Assembly (NCBI RefSeq): GCF_020524905.1
Contig: NZ_JAIVKI010000001.1
Span: forward strand, 62,001 to 126,000
Length of the DNA: 64,000 bases
Origin: Microbulbifer variabilis
GTDB taxonomy: Bacteria; Pseudomonadota; Gammaproteobacteria; Pseudomonadales; Cellvibrionaceae
Direction of reading: 5' to 3'
Below the pieces are notes generated by a model. It saw only the letters and a program-made list of their open reading frames with translations. It searched no databases and had not been told where the DNA came from. This document shows positions 9,039 to 18,560 of the stretch, piece after piece; positions within the stretch are counted from its first letter, which is position 1; each line of letters begins with the position of its first letter. The translations under genes were made by a program, and so were the position numbers.

Positions 9039-10313
9039 TCAGCCAAATAAACCCTTGAAGAAATAGAAGAACAGGATCGCAATACCGGCACCTGCGGGCA
9101 GAGTAACTACCCAGGAAGCGGCAATAGTGGTGATCATGCGCAGGTTCAGTGCGCCGATGCCCCGCGCCAGGCCAACACCCAGTACCGCGCCCACCAGAGT
9201 ATGGGTGGTGGAGATAGGCAGACCGGTGCCAGACGCCATCACCACCGTGGCAGCTGCGCCGAGTTCGGCGGCAAAACCGCGACTTGGTGTCAGCTCGGTG
9301 ATCTTGCGGCCGATAGTGGCCATCACTTTGAAACCGTAAGTGGCGAGACCCACCACAATACCCAGGCCCCCGAGCAGCAGAATCCAGGAAGGCATGGTTG
9401 CCTTGGCGGTTACCGTACCCATTTGGATGGTATTGACCACTGCTGCCAGCGGGCCCACTGCGTTGGCCACATCGTTGGAGCCGTGGGCAAAGGCCATGGC
9501 ACAGGCGGTGAAAACCATCAGGATGGCGAAGACGCGCTCCACGTTGGCAAAGCGGTTTTCTGCTTCGATAGAGAGATCGCGCTTGATACGCTTGAGCATG
9601 GCCACACCAAGCCCGGCGACAAGCAGACCGACAAGCGCGGCGATACCGGCGTCCTGCAGGAAGCTGAGCTTGATATCCGCATCTTTGAGAACGTGCTTCA
9701 GGCCCTTGGTCAGGGTCACCATGGCGATCATCCAGCCCACGGCAAACATATAGAAGGGGATATAGCGCTTGGCGTTGGTGAATGGATCTTCGGTGTCGAG
9801 GATCAGGCGCTGCACGCTGCGAAACAGCAGGAAGGAAATAGTTCCCGCCAGCAGTGGGGAGACTACCCAGCTCGCCACAATACTGCCTACCTTGCCCCAG
9901 GCCACCGCATCGGCAGAAATACCCACGGCAGAGAAACCGACAATGGCGCCAACAATGGAATGGGTGGTGGATACCGGCCAGCCGAGAATACTGGCTACCA
10001 GCAGCCAGGTGCCTGCGGCGAAAAGGGCGGACAACATGCCGTACACGAGCAGTTCAGGCTGTGAGGCAAAGATCTCGGAATCGATAATGCCTTTGCGGAT
10101 CGTGGCGGTTACCTCACCACCGGCCAGGTAGGCCCCGGCAAATTCGAAAATCATGGCGATAACAATCGCCTGTTTGATAGTCAGTGCCCGCGAGCCGACT
10201 GAAGTGCCCATGGCGTTGGCGACATCGTTGGCACCAACACCCCAGGCCATAAAAAAGCCCGCGACACAGGCCAATATCAACAGAATATGGCCATATTGAC
10301 TAAGAATTTCCAC
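9039..10313 (-). CDS. Inorganic phosphate transporter, PiT family
   Basis: A low-affinity inorganic phosphate (metal-phosphate) symporter of the inner membrane, 424 residues with about ten hydrophobic segments. The two family signature repeats are visible: AWGVGANDVANAMGTSVGS near residue 22 and AHGSNDVANAVGPLA near residue 275. Near the C-terminus there is a conserved SGTGLPISTTHTLVGAVLGVG segment, paralleled by GWPVSTTHSIVGAIVGF in the first half. Start chosen: GTG at 10313, preceded by TTAGGGG and giving (M)EILSQYGHILLIL. The open frame to 10397 lies inside the upstream gene and lacks family sequence. It follows the PhoU-like DUF47 gene by 10 bases, a common PiT operon arrangement. Confidence 0.94.
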   Translation of the reverse strand: MEILSQYGHILLILACVAGFFMAWGVGANDVANAMGTSVGSRALTIKQAIVIAMIFEFAGAYLAGGEVTATIRKGIIDSEIFASQPELLVYGMLSALFAAGTWLLVASILGWPVSTTHSIVGAIVGFSAVGISADAVAWGKVGSIVASWVVSPLLAGTISFLLFRSVQRLILDTEDPFTNAKRYIPFYMFAVGWMIAMVTLTKGLKHVLKDADIKLSFLQDAGIAALVGLLVAGLGVAMLKRIKRDLSIEAENRFANVERVFAILMVFTACAMAFAHGSNDVANAVGPLAAVVNTIQMGTVTAKATMPSWILLLGGLGIVVGLATYGFKVMATIGRKITELTPSRGFAAELGAAATVVMASGTGLPISTTHTLVGAVLGVGLARGIGALNLRMITTIAASWVVTLPAGAGIAILFFYFFKGLFG

Positions 10314-10323
10314 GTTGAACCCC

Positions 10324-11001
10324 CTAACGTGCCAACAACAACTGCAAACGGTTGCCCACGCTGTGGGCGCGATCAGCAAGCTCGCCGATCCATTCAATCA
10401 CCCGGTAGAGGAACATCACATCTACCGGCGGTAAGTCTTTTTCGATCGCGAACAGAGAGGCGCGAATTTCAATTTCCAGCTTGTCCGACTTGCGCTCCAG
10501 CTCATCCAGCTCTTCGGTCATGCGCTTGGCGATAGTCACCTCGCGCCCGGCAAAGCCACTCTCCAGCAATTCATCCAGTTCATTGATCGCGCGCAGGGCC
10601 TGGGCGGAAGTAGCCACGGCGCTTTCAACAAATGTGGTCATCAGAGATTGCAGGCTCTCGGGAATCTGCATTTTCCGACCAATTGCCAGCCCGGCGATAT
10701 CCTGTGCCGTGTTGGCCACTTCGTCCTGGGCGTGCAACAGCTCCAGCAGGTCGGAGCGGGAAACAGGCATAAACAGGCTGTCCGGCAGGTGCAGGCGTAG
10801 ATCTCTCTTGATGTCATCGGCGCGGTTCTCTGTAGCAGAGATACGCAATTGAATCTGTTCCGCCTCCTTCAAGTCGCCTTTAATCAGGGCGTCGAAGAAC
10901 GGGATCAGGTCGGCCGAAGCCTCGTGGGCCGTAGCCATGTGCTTCTCGATCGGTTTGATCGGTGAGCGGCCAAACAGATTGGCAATATTCGACAGGGCCA
11001 T
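10324..11001 (-). CDS. DUF47 / TIGR00153 PhoU-like phosphate transport accessory protein
   Basis: A 225-residue all-helical cytoplasmic protein of the DUF47 (PhoU-divergent) family, found next to PiT transporters and thought to modulate them. The N-terminus MALSNIANLFGRSPIKPIEKHM and the repeated acidic/helical PhoU-like segments (ENRADDIKRDLRLHLPDSLF, RVIEWIGELADRAHSVGNRLQLLLAR) are typical. The start at 11001 has GGAG at good spacing; the ATG at 11013 has none. It is the first gene of the pair and its TAG lies within the transporter RBS region. A direct role in phosphate signalling is inference. Confidence 0.92.
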   Translation of the reverse strand: MALSNIANLFGRSPIKPIEKHMATAHEASADLIPFFDALIKGDLKEAEQIQLRISATENRADDIKRDLRLHLPDSLFMPVSRSDLLELLHAQDEVANTAQDIAGLAIGRKMQIPESLQSLMTTFVESAVATSAQALRAINELDELLESGFAGREVTIAKRMTEELDELERKSDKLEIEIRASLFAIEKDLPPVDVMFLYRVIEWIGELADRAHSVGNRLQLLLAR

Positions 11002-11146
11002 GGTTTGCTCCATTGCTCAGGGTGCGAAAACGGCGGCATGGTACCCCAATCGGGGCCACTTCGGTAATAGTGCGTTAACGATGCACTGTCCCCGCTAGTT
11101 GATAGGGCTACAATGCGTCGTCATATGAGAATAAGGGGGCATGCCA

Positions 11147-12922
11147 ATGACAGAGAGCAGAGCGGCGGACAGGTTGCTGGATTTACGTGGATTGCTGGAG
11201 GATCTCGTTGCCCAGGGCTACGTGAGCAGGCTGGATGCGAACCGTATTGTGGGCACGCCGCGTACCGCTGAGCAGGCGCAGATGCATCCTCTCAGTTATA
11301 TCGCCAGCTGCGACCTGGCCAACCAAAAGGCCCCAGGTATTTTGCTGGGCGACGATTTGCTCAGTGCCTGGCTGGCGGAGAGCGCTGATCACCCCCTCTA
11401 CCATATCGACCCGCTCAAGGTGAATGTGAGCGCGGTGACCGAGGTAATGAGCTTCCAGTTCGCCAAGCGTCACCAGATTCTGTGTGTCGAAGCCGGCGCA
11501 GAAGAACTAACCGTGGCCACGGCCCAGCCCTTTACCCACGGTTGGGAGGAGCAGCTGGAACATACCAGTGGGCGCCGGGTGCGGCGGGTGGTGGCAGACC
11601 CGGCGGATATCAAGCGCTACTGTGTGGAGTTTTACTCCCTGGCGAACTCTATTTCTGGCGCCAGTGGGCTGCAGGGCACCTCTGCGGCGAATAATTTCGA
11701 GCAGCTGTTGGAGCTGGGTAGCCTGAAAGATCCAGAGGCCAATGACCAGCATATCGTCAATATCGTCGACTGGCTGTTGCAGCATGCTTTCGATCAGCGC
11801 GCCAGTGATATACATATCGAACCCCGGCGCCAGGTGGGGCGAATTCGTTTCCGCATCGATGGAGTCCTCCATCCGATTCACGAGCTGCCCGATCAGGTCA
11901 ATGCGGCGGTAACCAGTCGCCTAAAAATCCTTGGGCGTATGAATGTGGCGGAGAAGCGCAAACCCCAGGACGGCCGAATCAAGACTAAACGTCCCGATGG
12001 CAGCGAAGTGGAATTGCGTCTTTCCACCCTGCCTACCGCCTTTGGCGAAAAGCTGGTGATGCGTATCTTCGATCCCGAGGTACTGGCGCGCTCCTACAGC
12101 GACCTGGGGCTTGCCGGCACCGACCTGGCCCGCTGGCAGGCGATGCTGGCACGGCCTAACGGCATTGTGCTGGTGACAGGCCCTACCGGTTCGGGTAAGA
12201 CCACCACCCTGTATACCGGCCTTAAGCAGCTGGCCACCAGTGCGGTTAATGTCTCCACTGTGGAAGATCCCATCGAGATGGTGGAAGAGAGCTTTAACCA
12301 GACCCAGGTACACCACGCTATCGGCTTCGATTTTGCTGCGGGCATCCGCACCCTGATGCGCCAGGACCCGGACATCATCATGGTGGGGGAGATCCGCGAT
12401 CTGGAAACCGCGCAGATGGCGGTACAGGCGGCACTGACCGGCCACCTGGTGATCTCCACTCTACACACTAACGATGCCCCCACGGCGGTGACTCGTTTGC
12501 TGGATTTGGGTTTGCCTCATTACTTGCTTAAGTCCACCATCCTTGGGGTTATGGCTCAGCGTCTGGTGCGAACCCTATGTCCTTCCTGCAAGCGCGAAGA
12601 CACCATCGATGAGGCGGATTGGCATTCCCTGGTACGGCCCTGGAAAGCCCCTATGCCAGAAAAAGTGTATGCCCCTGAGGGCTGTCTGGACTGCCGCAAT
12701 ACCGGTTACAAGGGGCGTCAGGGTATCTATGAAATCCTGCCGTTCAGTGAAACGGTGCAAACCATCATCACTCCAGATTGTGACTTACAACAGCTTCGTC
12801 GGCAGGCTATGCGCGAGGGTATGAACAGTCTGCGCTTATCGGGGGCCAAGAAAGTGGCTGCTGGCCTCACTACCGTGGCGGAAGTATTACGTGTAGCACC
12901 GCCGCCGGATATCGCTTTTTAA
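11147..12922 (+). CDS. GspE/PilB-family secretion or pilus assembly ATPase
   Basis: A cytoplasmic hexameric ATPase of the type II secretion / type IV pilus class, 591 residues. In order it has an N-terminal MshEN/GspE-N-like region (about 1-170), an N2 domain (QRASDIHIEPR near 215), Walker A GPTGSGKTTT near 345, an Asp box (STVEDPIE), Walker B LMRQDPDIIMVGEIRD near 410, a His box (STLHTNDAPTAVTRL), and a tetracysteine zinc module (CPSC ... CLDC) near 485-525. The start is at 11147 because AGGGGG sits 7 bases before it; the ATG at 11141 is only a base away from that site. No other Gsp, Pil or Msh gene is near, so it is an orphan, and which machine it drives cannot be read here. Confidence 0.92.
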   Translation: MTESRAADRLLDLRGLLEDLVAQGYVSRLDANRIVGTPRTAEQAQMHPLSYIASCDLANQKAPGILLGDDLLSAWLAESADHPLYHIDPLKVNVSAVTEVMSFQFAKRHQILCVEAGAEELTVATAQPFTHGWEEQLEHTSGRRVRRVVADPADIKRYCVEFYSLANSISGASGLQGTSAANNFEQLLELGSLKDPEANDQHIVNIVDWLLQHAFDQRASDIHIEPRRQVGRIRFRIDGVLHPIHELPDQVNAAVTSRLKILGRMNVAEKRKPQDGRIKTKRPDGSEVELRLSTLPTAFGEKLVMRIFDPEVLARSYSDLGLAGTDLARWQAMLARPNGIVLVTGPTGSGKTTTLYTGLKQLATSAVNVSTVEDPIEMVEESFNQTQVHHAIGFDFAAGIRTLMRQDPDIIMVGEIRDLETAQMAVQAALTGHLVISTLHTNDAPTAVTRLLDLGLPHYLLKSTILGVMAQRLVRTLCPSCKREDTIDEADWHSLVRPWKAPMPEKVYAPEGCLDCRNTGYKGRQGIYEILPFSETVQTIITPDCDLQQLRRQAMREGMNSLRLSGAKKVAAGLTTVAEVLRVAPPPDIAF

Positions 12923-13021
12923 TAGAGCCCAATTCCCGAAAGGTAGGTTGAGTTTAAAAATTGTGGGGCGGGAGTGCTGCCCCTGCAGAATTCCTCATTT
13001 GGAAATAAGGATCGATTCCGC

Positions 13022-15865
13022 ATGATTGATAGTGCTATCTGCCCCGAACCTCTGCGCCCGCAATTGCAGACTCTGTGGCGAGACTGGAGCGAGGCTGTGG
13101 GCCCGGCAGTGGCCGTCGAAGTCGAGGCGTTGCTGCAAGATCAAGCGCTTGGGCTGGCACTGGCACGCAGCTTTATCGGTTCAGAATTCTTTTCTCGACA
13201 GTGCCGGCGCCATCCGGGTTTTCTTTTGGAGTTACTGCAGCAAGATGATTTGGGCCTGCAGCTACGCAGTTTTGATAGCGATGAAACTTTAGATCTGGCC
13301 CTACGGCAGCTGCGCAACCGAGCGATCGCCGAGGTTATTTTCCGTGACTTTGCAGGCCAGTGGGATATCCCCAGGGCCTGCCTGCGTCTCAGCGAACTGG
13401 CAGAGCTTGCTATCAATACGGCTCTGCAGTGGCACCACAGCCAGCTGGCCCAGCGATATGGCGAGCCCCGGGATAGAAGCGGACGAGCACAGTCTCTGGT
13501 GGTGCTCGGTATGGGCAAGCTGGGCGCGCGCGAGCTGAATCTCTCCTCTGATATCGACCTGATTTTTGCCTACCCCGAACCTGGACATACCGACGGCGAT
13601 CAGTGCGTGGAAAACCAGAAATTTTTCCAGCGCCTGGGTCAGCGACTGATTAAATCCCTCGATGCCATTAATGCCGAAGGCTTTGTGTTTCGCGTGGATA
13701 TGCGTCTGCGACCCTACGGTGATAGCGGCCCCTTGGTGAGCCATTTCGCTGCGCTGGAGGATTACTACCAGACCCAGGGGCGAGAATGGGAGCGTTACGC
13801 CATGGTCAAGGCGCGCCCGGTAGCTGGCGATCAAGGCGTTGCTGCTGAGTTAATGGAGCTATTGCGGCCATTCACCTACCGTCGTTATATCGATTTCAGT
13901 GCTATCGACGCCCTGCGCGAGATGAAGGCTCTCATACAGCGACAGGTGCGTGCCCGCGGGCTGATCGACAATATCAAGTTGGGGCGCGGTGGTATTCGCG
14001 AGCTGGAGTTCATCGTGCAGGCTTTCCAGTTGATTCGTGGTGGGCGTGTGCCGGCATTGCGAGAACGCAATTTATTAAAAATTCTGCCATTACTGGAAGC
14101 TGACGGCCATGTGGAGTCAGGTGTCGCCGATGAGTTGGGCAACTGCTACCTGCTGCTGCGCCGGGTAGAGCACGCTTTGCAGGCCTATAAGGATCAGCAG
14201 ACCCAGGCGCTGCCGCAGGACACCGTAGAACGCGAGCGGCTCGCATTCGCCCTCGGTCGTGACAACTGGGACCAGCTGTCTAGAGAGTTGGCTGCCGTTC
14301 GCAATGTGGTGGAGCGGGAGTTCGATACGGTTATTGCGCCACCGGAGGAGATCGCCGAGCCCCATGTAGCGGAAGAATGGCAGGGGTTGTGGAGTAGCTG
14401 TGGCGACGAAGGTAGTGAAGAGATAAATCTGCAGACCCTGGAAAATGCGGGTTTCAGTCCGGCACTGGAGGCTCTGGAGCTGCTGCGGGATCTCAATCAC
14501 TCCCCGATGGTGATGGCACTTCCCGCATCTTCACGTGAGCGCTTGGATCACTTTATGCCCTTGCTGCTGGCCGCAGCCAGCTTGCAGGAAAGGCCGCAGC
14601 TGATACTCGGTCGGGTGCTTCCCCTGGTGCGCTCGGTGTTGCGCCGCAGCGCCTACCTGGTGCTGATCAATGAAAATCCCCCTGTGCTCAGCCAATTGGT
14701 ACAGCTGTGTAGTGCCAGCCCGCGGATCGCTGAGCAGCTTGCGCATCACCCTATCCTGTTGGACGAGCTACTGGATTCTCGCCGCCTGTTGGTACCCGCC
14801 ACGGCGGAGGATATTGCCGATGAGCTGCGTCGGGAACTGCTGCGTGTCGATCCCGCGGATCTGGAGCAGCAGATGGAAACACTACGCTACTTCAAACAGA
14901 GCCAGAGCCTGCGTATTGCCGCCCAAGAGGTCAGCGGTGCATTGCCATTGATGAAGGTGAGCGACTCACTCACCTGGCTGGCAGAGGGGATATTACAGCA
15001 GTCGCTCAATTTAGCCTGGGCACAGATGGTGGACAAATACGGTCTGCCAGCTGGGGCCACGGCGGAGAATATGCATTTTGCCATTGTCGCCTACGGCAAG
15101 CTTGGGGGACTGGAATTATCCCACGGTTCAGATCTGGATATTGTCTTTGTACACGACGCTGATCCTCAAGGTTACACCGATGGCGATACCAGCATCGACA
15201 ACCTGCGTTTCTATACCCGCTTGGCGCAGCGCCTGATCCATATCTTACAGACGCGTACTTTGAGCGGCCCACTTTACGAGGTGGATACCCGTCTGCGCCC
15301 CTCGGGCAATTCGGGACTGTTGGTCACCTCCATGAAAGCCTTTGAAAAATATCAGCGCGAAAGCGCCTGGACCTGGGAGCACCAGGCATTGGTGCGTGCG
15401 CGCCCGGTGGCGGGTGGAGAACAGCTTTGCAGGGACTTTGAAGCCTTGCGCCTGAGATTGCTTTGCGAAGCGAGAAATGAGGGGAAATTACGCGAGGAAG
15501 TAGTCGGGATGCGCGATAAAATGCGCTCTCACTTGGATAAGAGCAATGATCAAAATTTCGACCTGAAGCACGGCCCGGGTGGTATTGTCGATATTGAATT
15601 TTTGGTTCAATATGCTGCTCTGGCCTGGGCACAAACTGCGCCCTCGATCGTGCGATATACCGATAATATTCGCATTCTCGAAAGTCTGAATGATGCGGGC
15701 CTGATGCCGTCCAAACAGGTCGAGCATCTGATCGACGCCTACAAAGCCTACCGATCTGAAGGTCATCGCCTGGCACTACAACAACTGCCAGGGATAGTGA
15801 GCGATGACCGCTTCACAGCGGAAAGAAAGACCGTTCTAACAAACTGGCAGCAATTGCTCGGTTAA
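13022..15865 (+). CDS. glnE: Glutamine synthetase adenylyltransferase / adenylyl-removing enzyme
   Basis: A bifunctional enzyme that adenylylates glutamine synthetase when nitrogen is plentiful and removes the AMP when it is scarce, under PII control. It contains two nucleotidyltransferase halves, each with its DxD metal motif: the N-terminal removing domain (GMGKLGARELNLSSDIDLIF, near residue 165) and the C-terminal transferase domain (AYGKLGGLELSHGSDLDIVF, near residue 695). The regions GGIRELEF and GGIVDIEF are the conserved linker and helical elements that follow each half. With the start at 13022 the product is 947 residues, matching E. coli GlnE (946); AAGGA lies about 10 bases upstream. 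An upstream in-frame GTG at 12974 is less likely. ilvE follows 60 bases later. Confidence 0.96.
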   Translation: MIDSAICPEPLRPQLQTLWRDWSEAVGPAVAVEVEALLQDQALGLALARSFIGSEFFSRQCRRHPGFLLELLQQDDLGLQLRSFDSDETLDLALRQLRNRAIAEVIFRDFAGQWDIPRACLRLSELAELAINTALQWHHSQLAQRYGEPRDRSGRAQSLVVLGMGKLGARELNLSSDIDLIFAYPEPGHTDGDQCVENQKFFQRLGQRLIKSLDAINAEGFVFRVDMRLRPYGDSGPLVSHFAALEDYYQTQGREWERYAMVKARPVAGDQGVAAELMELLRPFTYRRYIDFSAIDALREMKALIQRQVRARGLIDNIKLGRGGIRELEFIVQAFQLIRGGRVPALRERNLLKILPLLEADGHVESGVADELGNCYLLLRRVEHALQAYKDQQTQALPQDTVERERLAFALGRDNWDQLSRELAAVRNVVEREFDTVIAPPEEIAEPHVAEEWQGLWSSCGDEGSEEINLQTLENAGFSPALEALELLRDLNHSPMVMALPASSRERLDHFMPLLLAAASLQERPQLILGRVLPLVRSVLRRSAYLVLINENPPVLSQLVQLCSASPRIAEQLAHHPILLDELLDSRRLLVPATAEDIADELRRELLRVDPADLEQQMETLRYFKQSQSLRIAAQEVSGALPLMKVSDSLTWLAEGILQQSLNLAWAQMVDKYGLPAGATAENMHFAIVAYGKLGGLELSHGSDLDIVFVHDADPQGYTDGDTSIDNLRFYTRLAQRLIHILQTRTLSGPLYEVDTRLRPSGNSGLLVTSMKAFEKYQRESAWTWEHQALVRARPVAGGEQLCRDFEALRLRLLCEARNEGKLREEVVGMRDKMRSHLDKSNDQNFDLKHGPGGIVDIEFLVQYAALAWAQTAPSIVRYTDNIRILESLNDAGLMPSKQVEHLIDAYKAYRSEGHRLALQQLPGIVSDDRFTAERKTVLTNWQQLLG

Positions 15866-15925
15866 ACCCCAGCTTCATCCTGCTGCCCGATTAAACTGTT
15901 TTTCAGGATTTGTAGGAGTTGCCTT

Positions 15926-16891
15926 ATGTCTTTTGCCGACCGCGATGGCGTTATCTGGTTTGATGGTGAATTGGTTCCCTGGCGCGATGCGCGTGTGCAC
16001 GTTCTAACTCATACCCTGCATTACGGAATGGGGGTTTTTGAGGGGGTGCGCGCTTATGAGACCGATCGCGGAGCCAGTATCTTTCGCCTGCAGGATCATA
16101 CCCGCCGTTTATTCCGCTCTGCGAAAATCATGAATATCCCGATGCCTTATGACGCGGATGAGTTAAATGAGGCCCAACGCCTTGTGGTAAGGGAAAACAA
16201 CCTCCAGCACGCCTATCTGCGACCGATGGTGTTTTACGGATCTGAAGGCATGGGGCTGCGTGCAGAGGGGCTCAAGACCCATGTGATTGTCGCTTCCTGG
16301 GAGTGGCCTAGCTATATGAGCCCAGAGGCACTAGAGCGCGGTATCAAGGTCAATACGTCCTCTTATACCCGTCATCACGTCAATATCAGCATGTGCAAAG
16401 CCAAAGCAAACGGCAATTACATCAACTCGATGTTGGCCCTGCAGGAGGCGATTCGCAATGGTTGTGAAGAGGCGTTATTGCTTGATCCAGAGGGCTATGT
16501 GGCCGAGGGCAGTGGAGAGAATTTCTTTATTGTCAGGGACGGGACTATCTATACCCCAGAGCTGACCTCCTGCCTGGATGGTATCACCCGCGATACAGTG
16601 ATCGAGCTGGCCAGGGAATGCGGCTATCGCGTAGCCGAAAAACGTATCACCCGGGATGAGGTCTATATCGCCGATGAGGCCTTTTTTACCGGGACAGCCG
16701 CAGAAGTTCTACCCATCAGCATGCTTGATGGACGATCTATAGGCAGCGGCCGCCGCGGCCCAATCACCGGCCGTTTACAGGGACTTTATTTTGATGTCGT
16801 GCATGGCCGCAGCATTGCGCACCGTGGTTGGTTGAGTGATGTAGATGACACCGGTCTACAACACGATGGCAGTCATATTGCTGTTGCCTAG
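15926..16891 (+). CDS. ilvE: Branched-chain amino-acid aminotransferase
   Basis: A class IV PLP-dependent aminotransferase of 321 residues that interconverts valine, leucine and isoleucine with their 2-oxo acids. Features seen: THTLHYGMGVFEGVRAYE near residue 30, the PLP-binding lysine in KAKANGNYINS near 160, EGSGENFFIVRDG near 193, and the cofactor phosphate loop region FFTGTAAEVLPI near 255. Start ATG 15926 has GTAGGAG upstream. The glnE-ilvE order is conserved in pseudomonads and relatives, where LPS-core genes follow, as they do here. A terminator (16929-16950) ends the unit. Confidence 0.96.
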   Translation: MSFADRDGVIWFDGELVPWRDARVHVLTHTLHYGMGVFEGVRAYETDRGASIFRLQDHTRRLFRSAKIMNIPMPYDADELNEAQRLVVRENNLQHAYLRPMVFYGSEGMGLRAEGLKTHVIVASWEWPSYMSPEALERGIKVNTSSYTRHHVNISMCKAKANGNYINSMLALQEAIRNGCEEALLLDPEGYVAEGSGENFFIVRDGTIYTPELTSCLDGITRDTVIELARECGYRVAEKRITRDEVYIADEAFFTGTAAEVLPISMLDGRSIGSGRRGPITGRLQGLYFDVVHGRSIAHRGWLSDVDDTGLQHDGSHIAVA

Positions 16892-16928
16892 ACTAACAAA
16901 CATCGACTTAGCCCACTTCAGATAGGAG

Positions 16929-16950
16929 GGAGCCTAAGGGCTCCTTTCTC
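16929..16950 (+). terminator. Terminator after ilvE
   Basis: The stem GGAGCC / GGCTCC with a TAAG loop is followed by TTTCTC. It lies 38 bases downstream of ilvE. The T tract is short, so strength is moderate. Confidence 0.65.
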
Positions 16951-17147
16951 AGTTCTTCCCCAGGGGAAAGTAGTACCCTGCTCGCTGTTCTCGTAGAATG
17001 CCCAAGTTAATTATTTCTCTGTATTCTGTGGGTGTCTGCCCATCGCAGGTTTAGTGTGAATCGAAAGCGTTGAATGGTGAGTTCAATCTTTGCCTCTGTT
17101 TGATGGGATACAGAATCATGAGTCATTAAGGGCCGTGGGAGTCGCTG

Positions 17148-18521
17148 GTGTTATCAATTAAAAACTTTGTGAAGGATTGGAAAAGCATATTTTTTCAATT
17201 TTGGCAGCGCAATGAGTTGATCGACGTATCGGCAAATCTACAAATGCTCGGAGCAGCTCTGCTACTCCTTTATGCGGCATTATTTCCCTTAGCGAGCAAC
17301 TTGGCAGATATCTCAAAAACCCTTTTTATTGTTCTTACTCTTTGGGTGCTTTTTACACGTGGAAGAAATTGGCTGAATTCACCAGTTGGGTGGTTTTTCG
17401 CTGCCTCCTTACTAGTCCAGGTGTTATCTTGGGCTGGCATGCTGGTTGAATATCCCAATTGGGCCGAGTCCTCGCCAAAACTTCACCGTATGGGGCAGTG
17501 GTTTTTATTTGCTGCTATTGCTTGTTGGTTGGGGGGCAGTACTCGCAACACTTTAATCCTCTGGTTGACGGCTTTAATCGCCCTACTATTGGCTCCCTGG
17601 ATTGCGGGAGGCGGGTTTTCTGAGTGGGCATATGGAGCCATGGGGCAACGGGTCGAATTTGGCTTTCATAATGCCCAACACACCGCACTTCTCTTCGGTG
17701 TTGCGCTGCTCGGCTTAGCTGTTTTTACAAAACGCATATTGAGATATTCACGACTGGTATCCGTTTCGAGTTTGGCCTGGGTGGCGGCTGTTGGAATATG
17801 TGCACTGGCTGTTCTTTATACACAGACCCGCGCGATTTGGTTTGCTTTGGCAATATCTCTGCTCACTCTACTAATAGTTTACCTGGTGGTAGTTTTTCGC
17901 AAGCAGGGTAAGGACATTTGGTTGCGTCTGCTTTCTTGGGGGGCGGTTATCGGTGTAGCTATGATCGCCCTTTGGATGAAAGTTGGGGATGTAGTGATCA
18001 ATCGCCTCGGGCTAGAGAGGAATACGGTGGATGCCTTGCTCTCAGGCAACCTTGAATCGATCCCCTATTCCAGTATCGGTGTTAGGGTCCACAGCTGGCA
18101 TGCGGCGATTAATTGGATAGCCGAACGCCCATTGCTCGGTTGGGGTGGTAAGGGTCGGCGTCTTGTTATCCAAAGCCTGCAGGATATGCCATCGGAGTTT
18201 CAAAATTCTATTGGGCATCTGCACAATAGTTATCTTGATCTACTAGTGAACTATGGGTTTCTAGGGGCCTTGGTATGGGGAGCATTAAATTGCTGGCTAT
18301 TCTTGGCAGCTTATAAAAGCTGGCGCAAGGGCTTTTTACCGGGGGATTTCTTCTTATTTTATATTGGTTTTATGGTTCTTTGGCTGATTGCTAACTGCTT
18401 CGAATCTTATCTTTTCTATTCCAGCGGCCATTATATATTTGGCATTGTAGTTGCGGGTATCGTTACCCATATTTTTAAAAGTAAGAGCGCTACTGAGCAA
18501 ACTCAGGCTCTTAGCCAGTGA
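17148..18521 (+). CDS. O-antigen ligase / polymerase family membrane protein (WaaL-like)
   Basis: An inner-membrane glycan ligase or polymerase of the Wzy_C / WaaL class, 457 residues with about ten to twelve hydrophobic segments. A large periplasmic loop lies between residues ~285 and 375 and carries the family hallmark HLHNSYLDLLVNYGFLG, preceded by a conserved arginine segment (YSSIGVRVHSWHAAINW). In LPS biosynthesis this enzyme joins O-polysaccharide to lipid A-core. The GTG start at 17148 has GGGAG six bases upstream. The surrounding glycosyltransferases, ugd and waaA support an LPS role. Ligation versus polymerisation cannot be decided from sequence. Confidence 0.85.
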   Translation: MLSIKNFVKDWKSIFFQFWQRNELIDVSANLQMLGAALLLLYAALFPLASNLADISKTLFIVLTLWVLFTRGRNWLNSPVGWFFAASLLVQVLSWAGMLVEYPNWAESSPKLHRMGQWFLFAAIACWLGGSTRNTLILWLTALIALLLAPWIAGGGFSEWAYGAMGQRVEFGFHNAQHTALLFGVALLGLAVFTKRILRYSRLVSVSSLAWVAAVGICALAVLYTQTRAIWFALAISLLTLLIVYLVVVFRKQGKDIWLRLLSWGAVIGVAMIALWMKVGDVVINRLGLERNTVDALLSGNLESIPYSSIGVRVHSWHAAINWIAERPLLGWGGKGRRLVIQSLQDMPSEFQNSIGHLHNSYLDLLVNYGFLGALVWGALNCWLFLAAYKSWRKGFLPGDFFLFYIGFMVLWLIANCFESYLFYSSGHYIFGIVVAGIVTHIFKSKSATEQTQALSQ

Positions 18522-18525
18522 TTAT

Positions 18526-18543
18526 GAGGGGGAGTTCCCCCTC
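18526..18543. terminator. GC-rich hairpin between convergent ligase and ugd genes
   Basis: The perfect stem GAGGGGGA / TCCCCCTC with a two-base loop lies 5 bases past the ligase stop, between convergent genes. There is no T tract, so it may be a weak terminator or a transcript-protecting hairpin. Confidence 0.5.
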
Positions 18544-18560
18544 AATACGTTAAGATCGGC

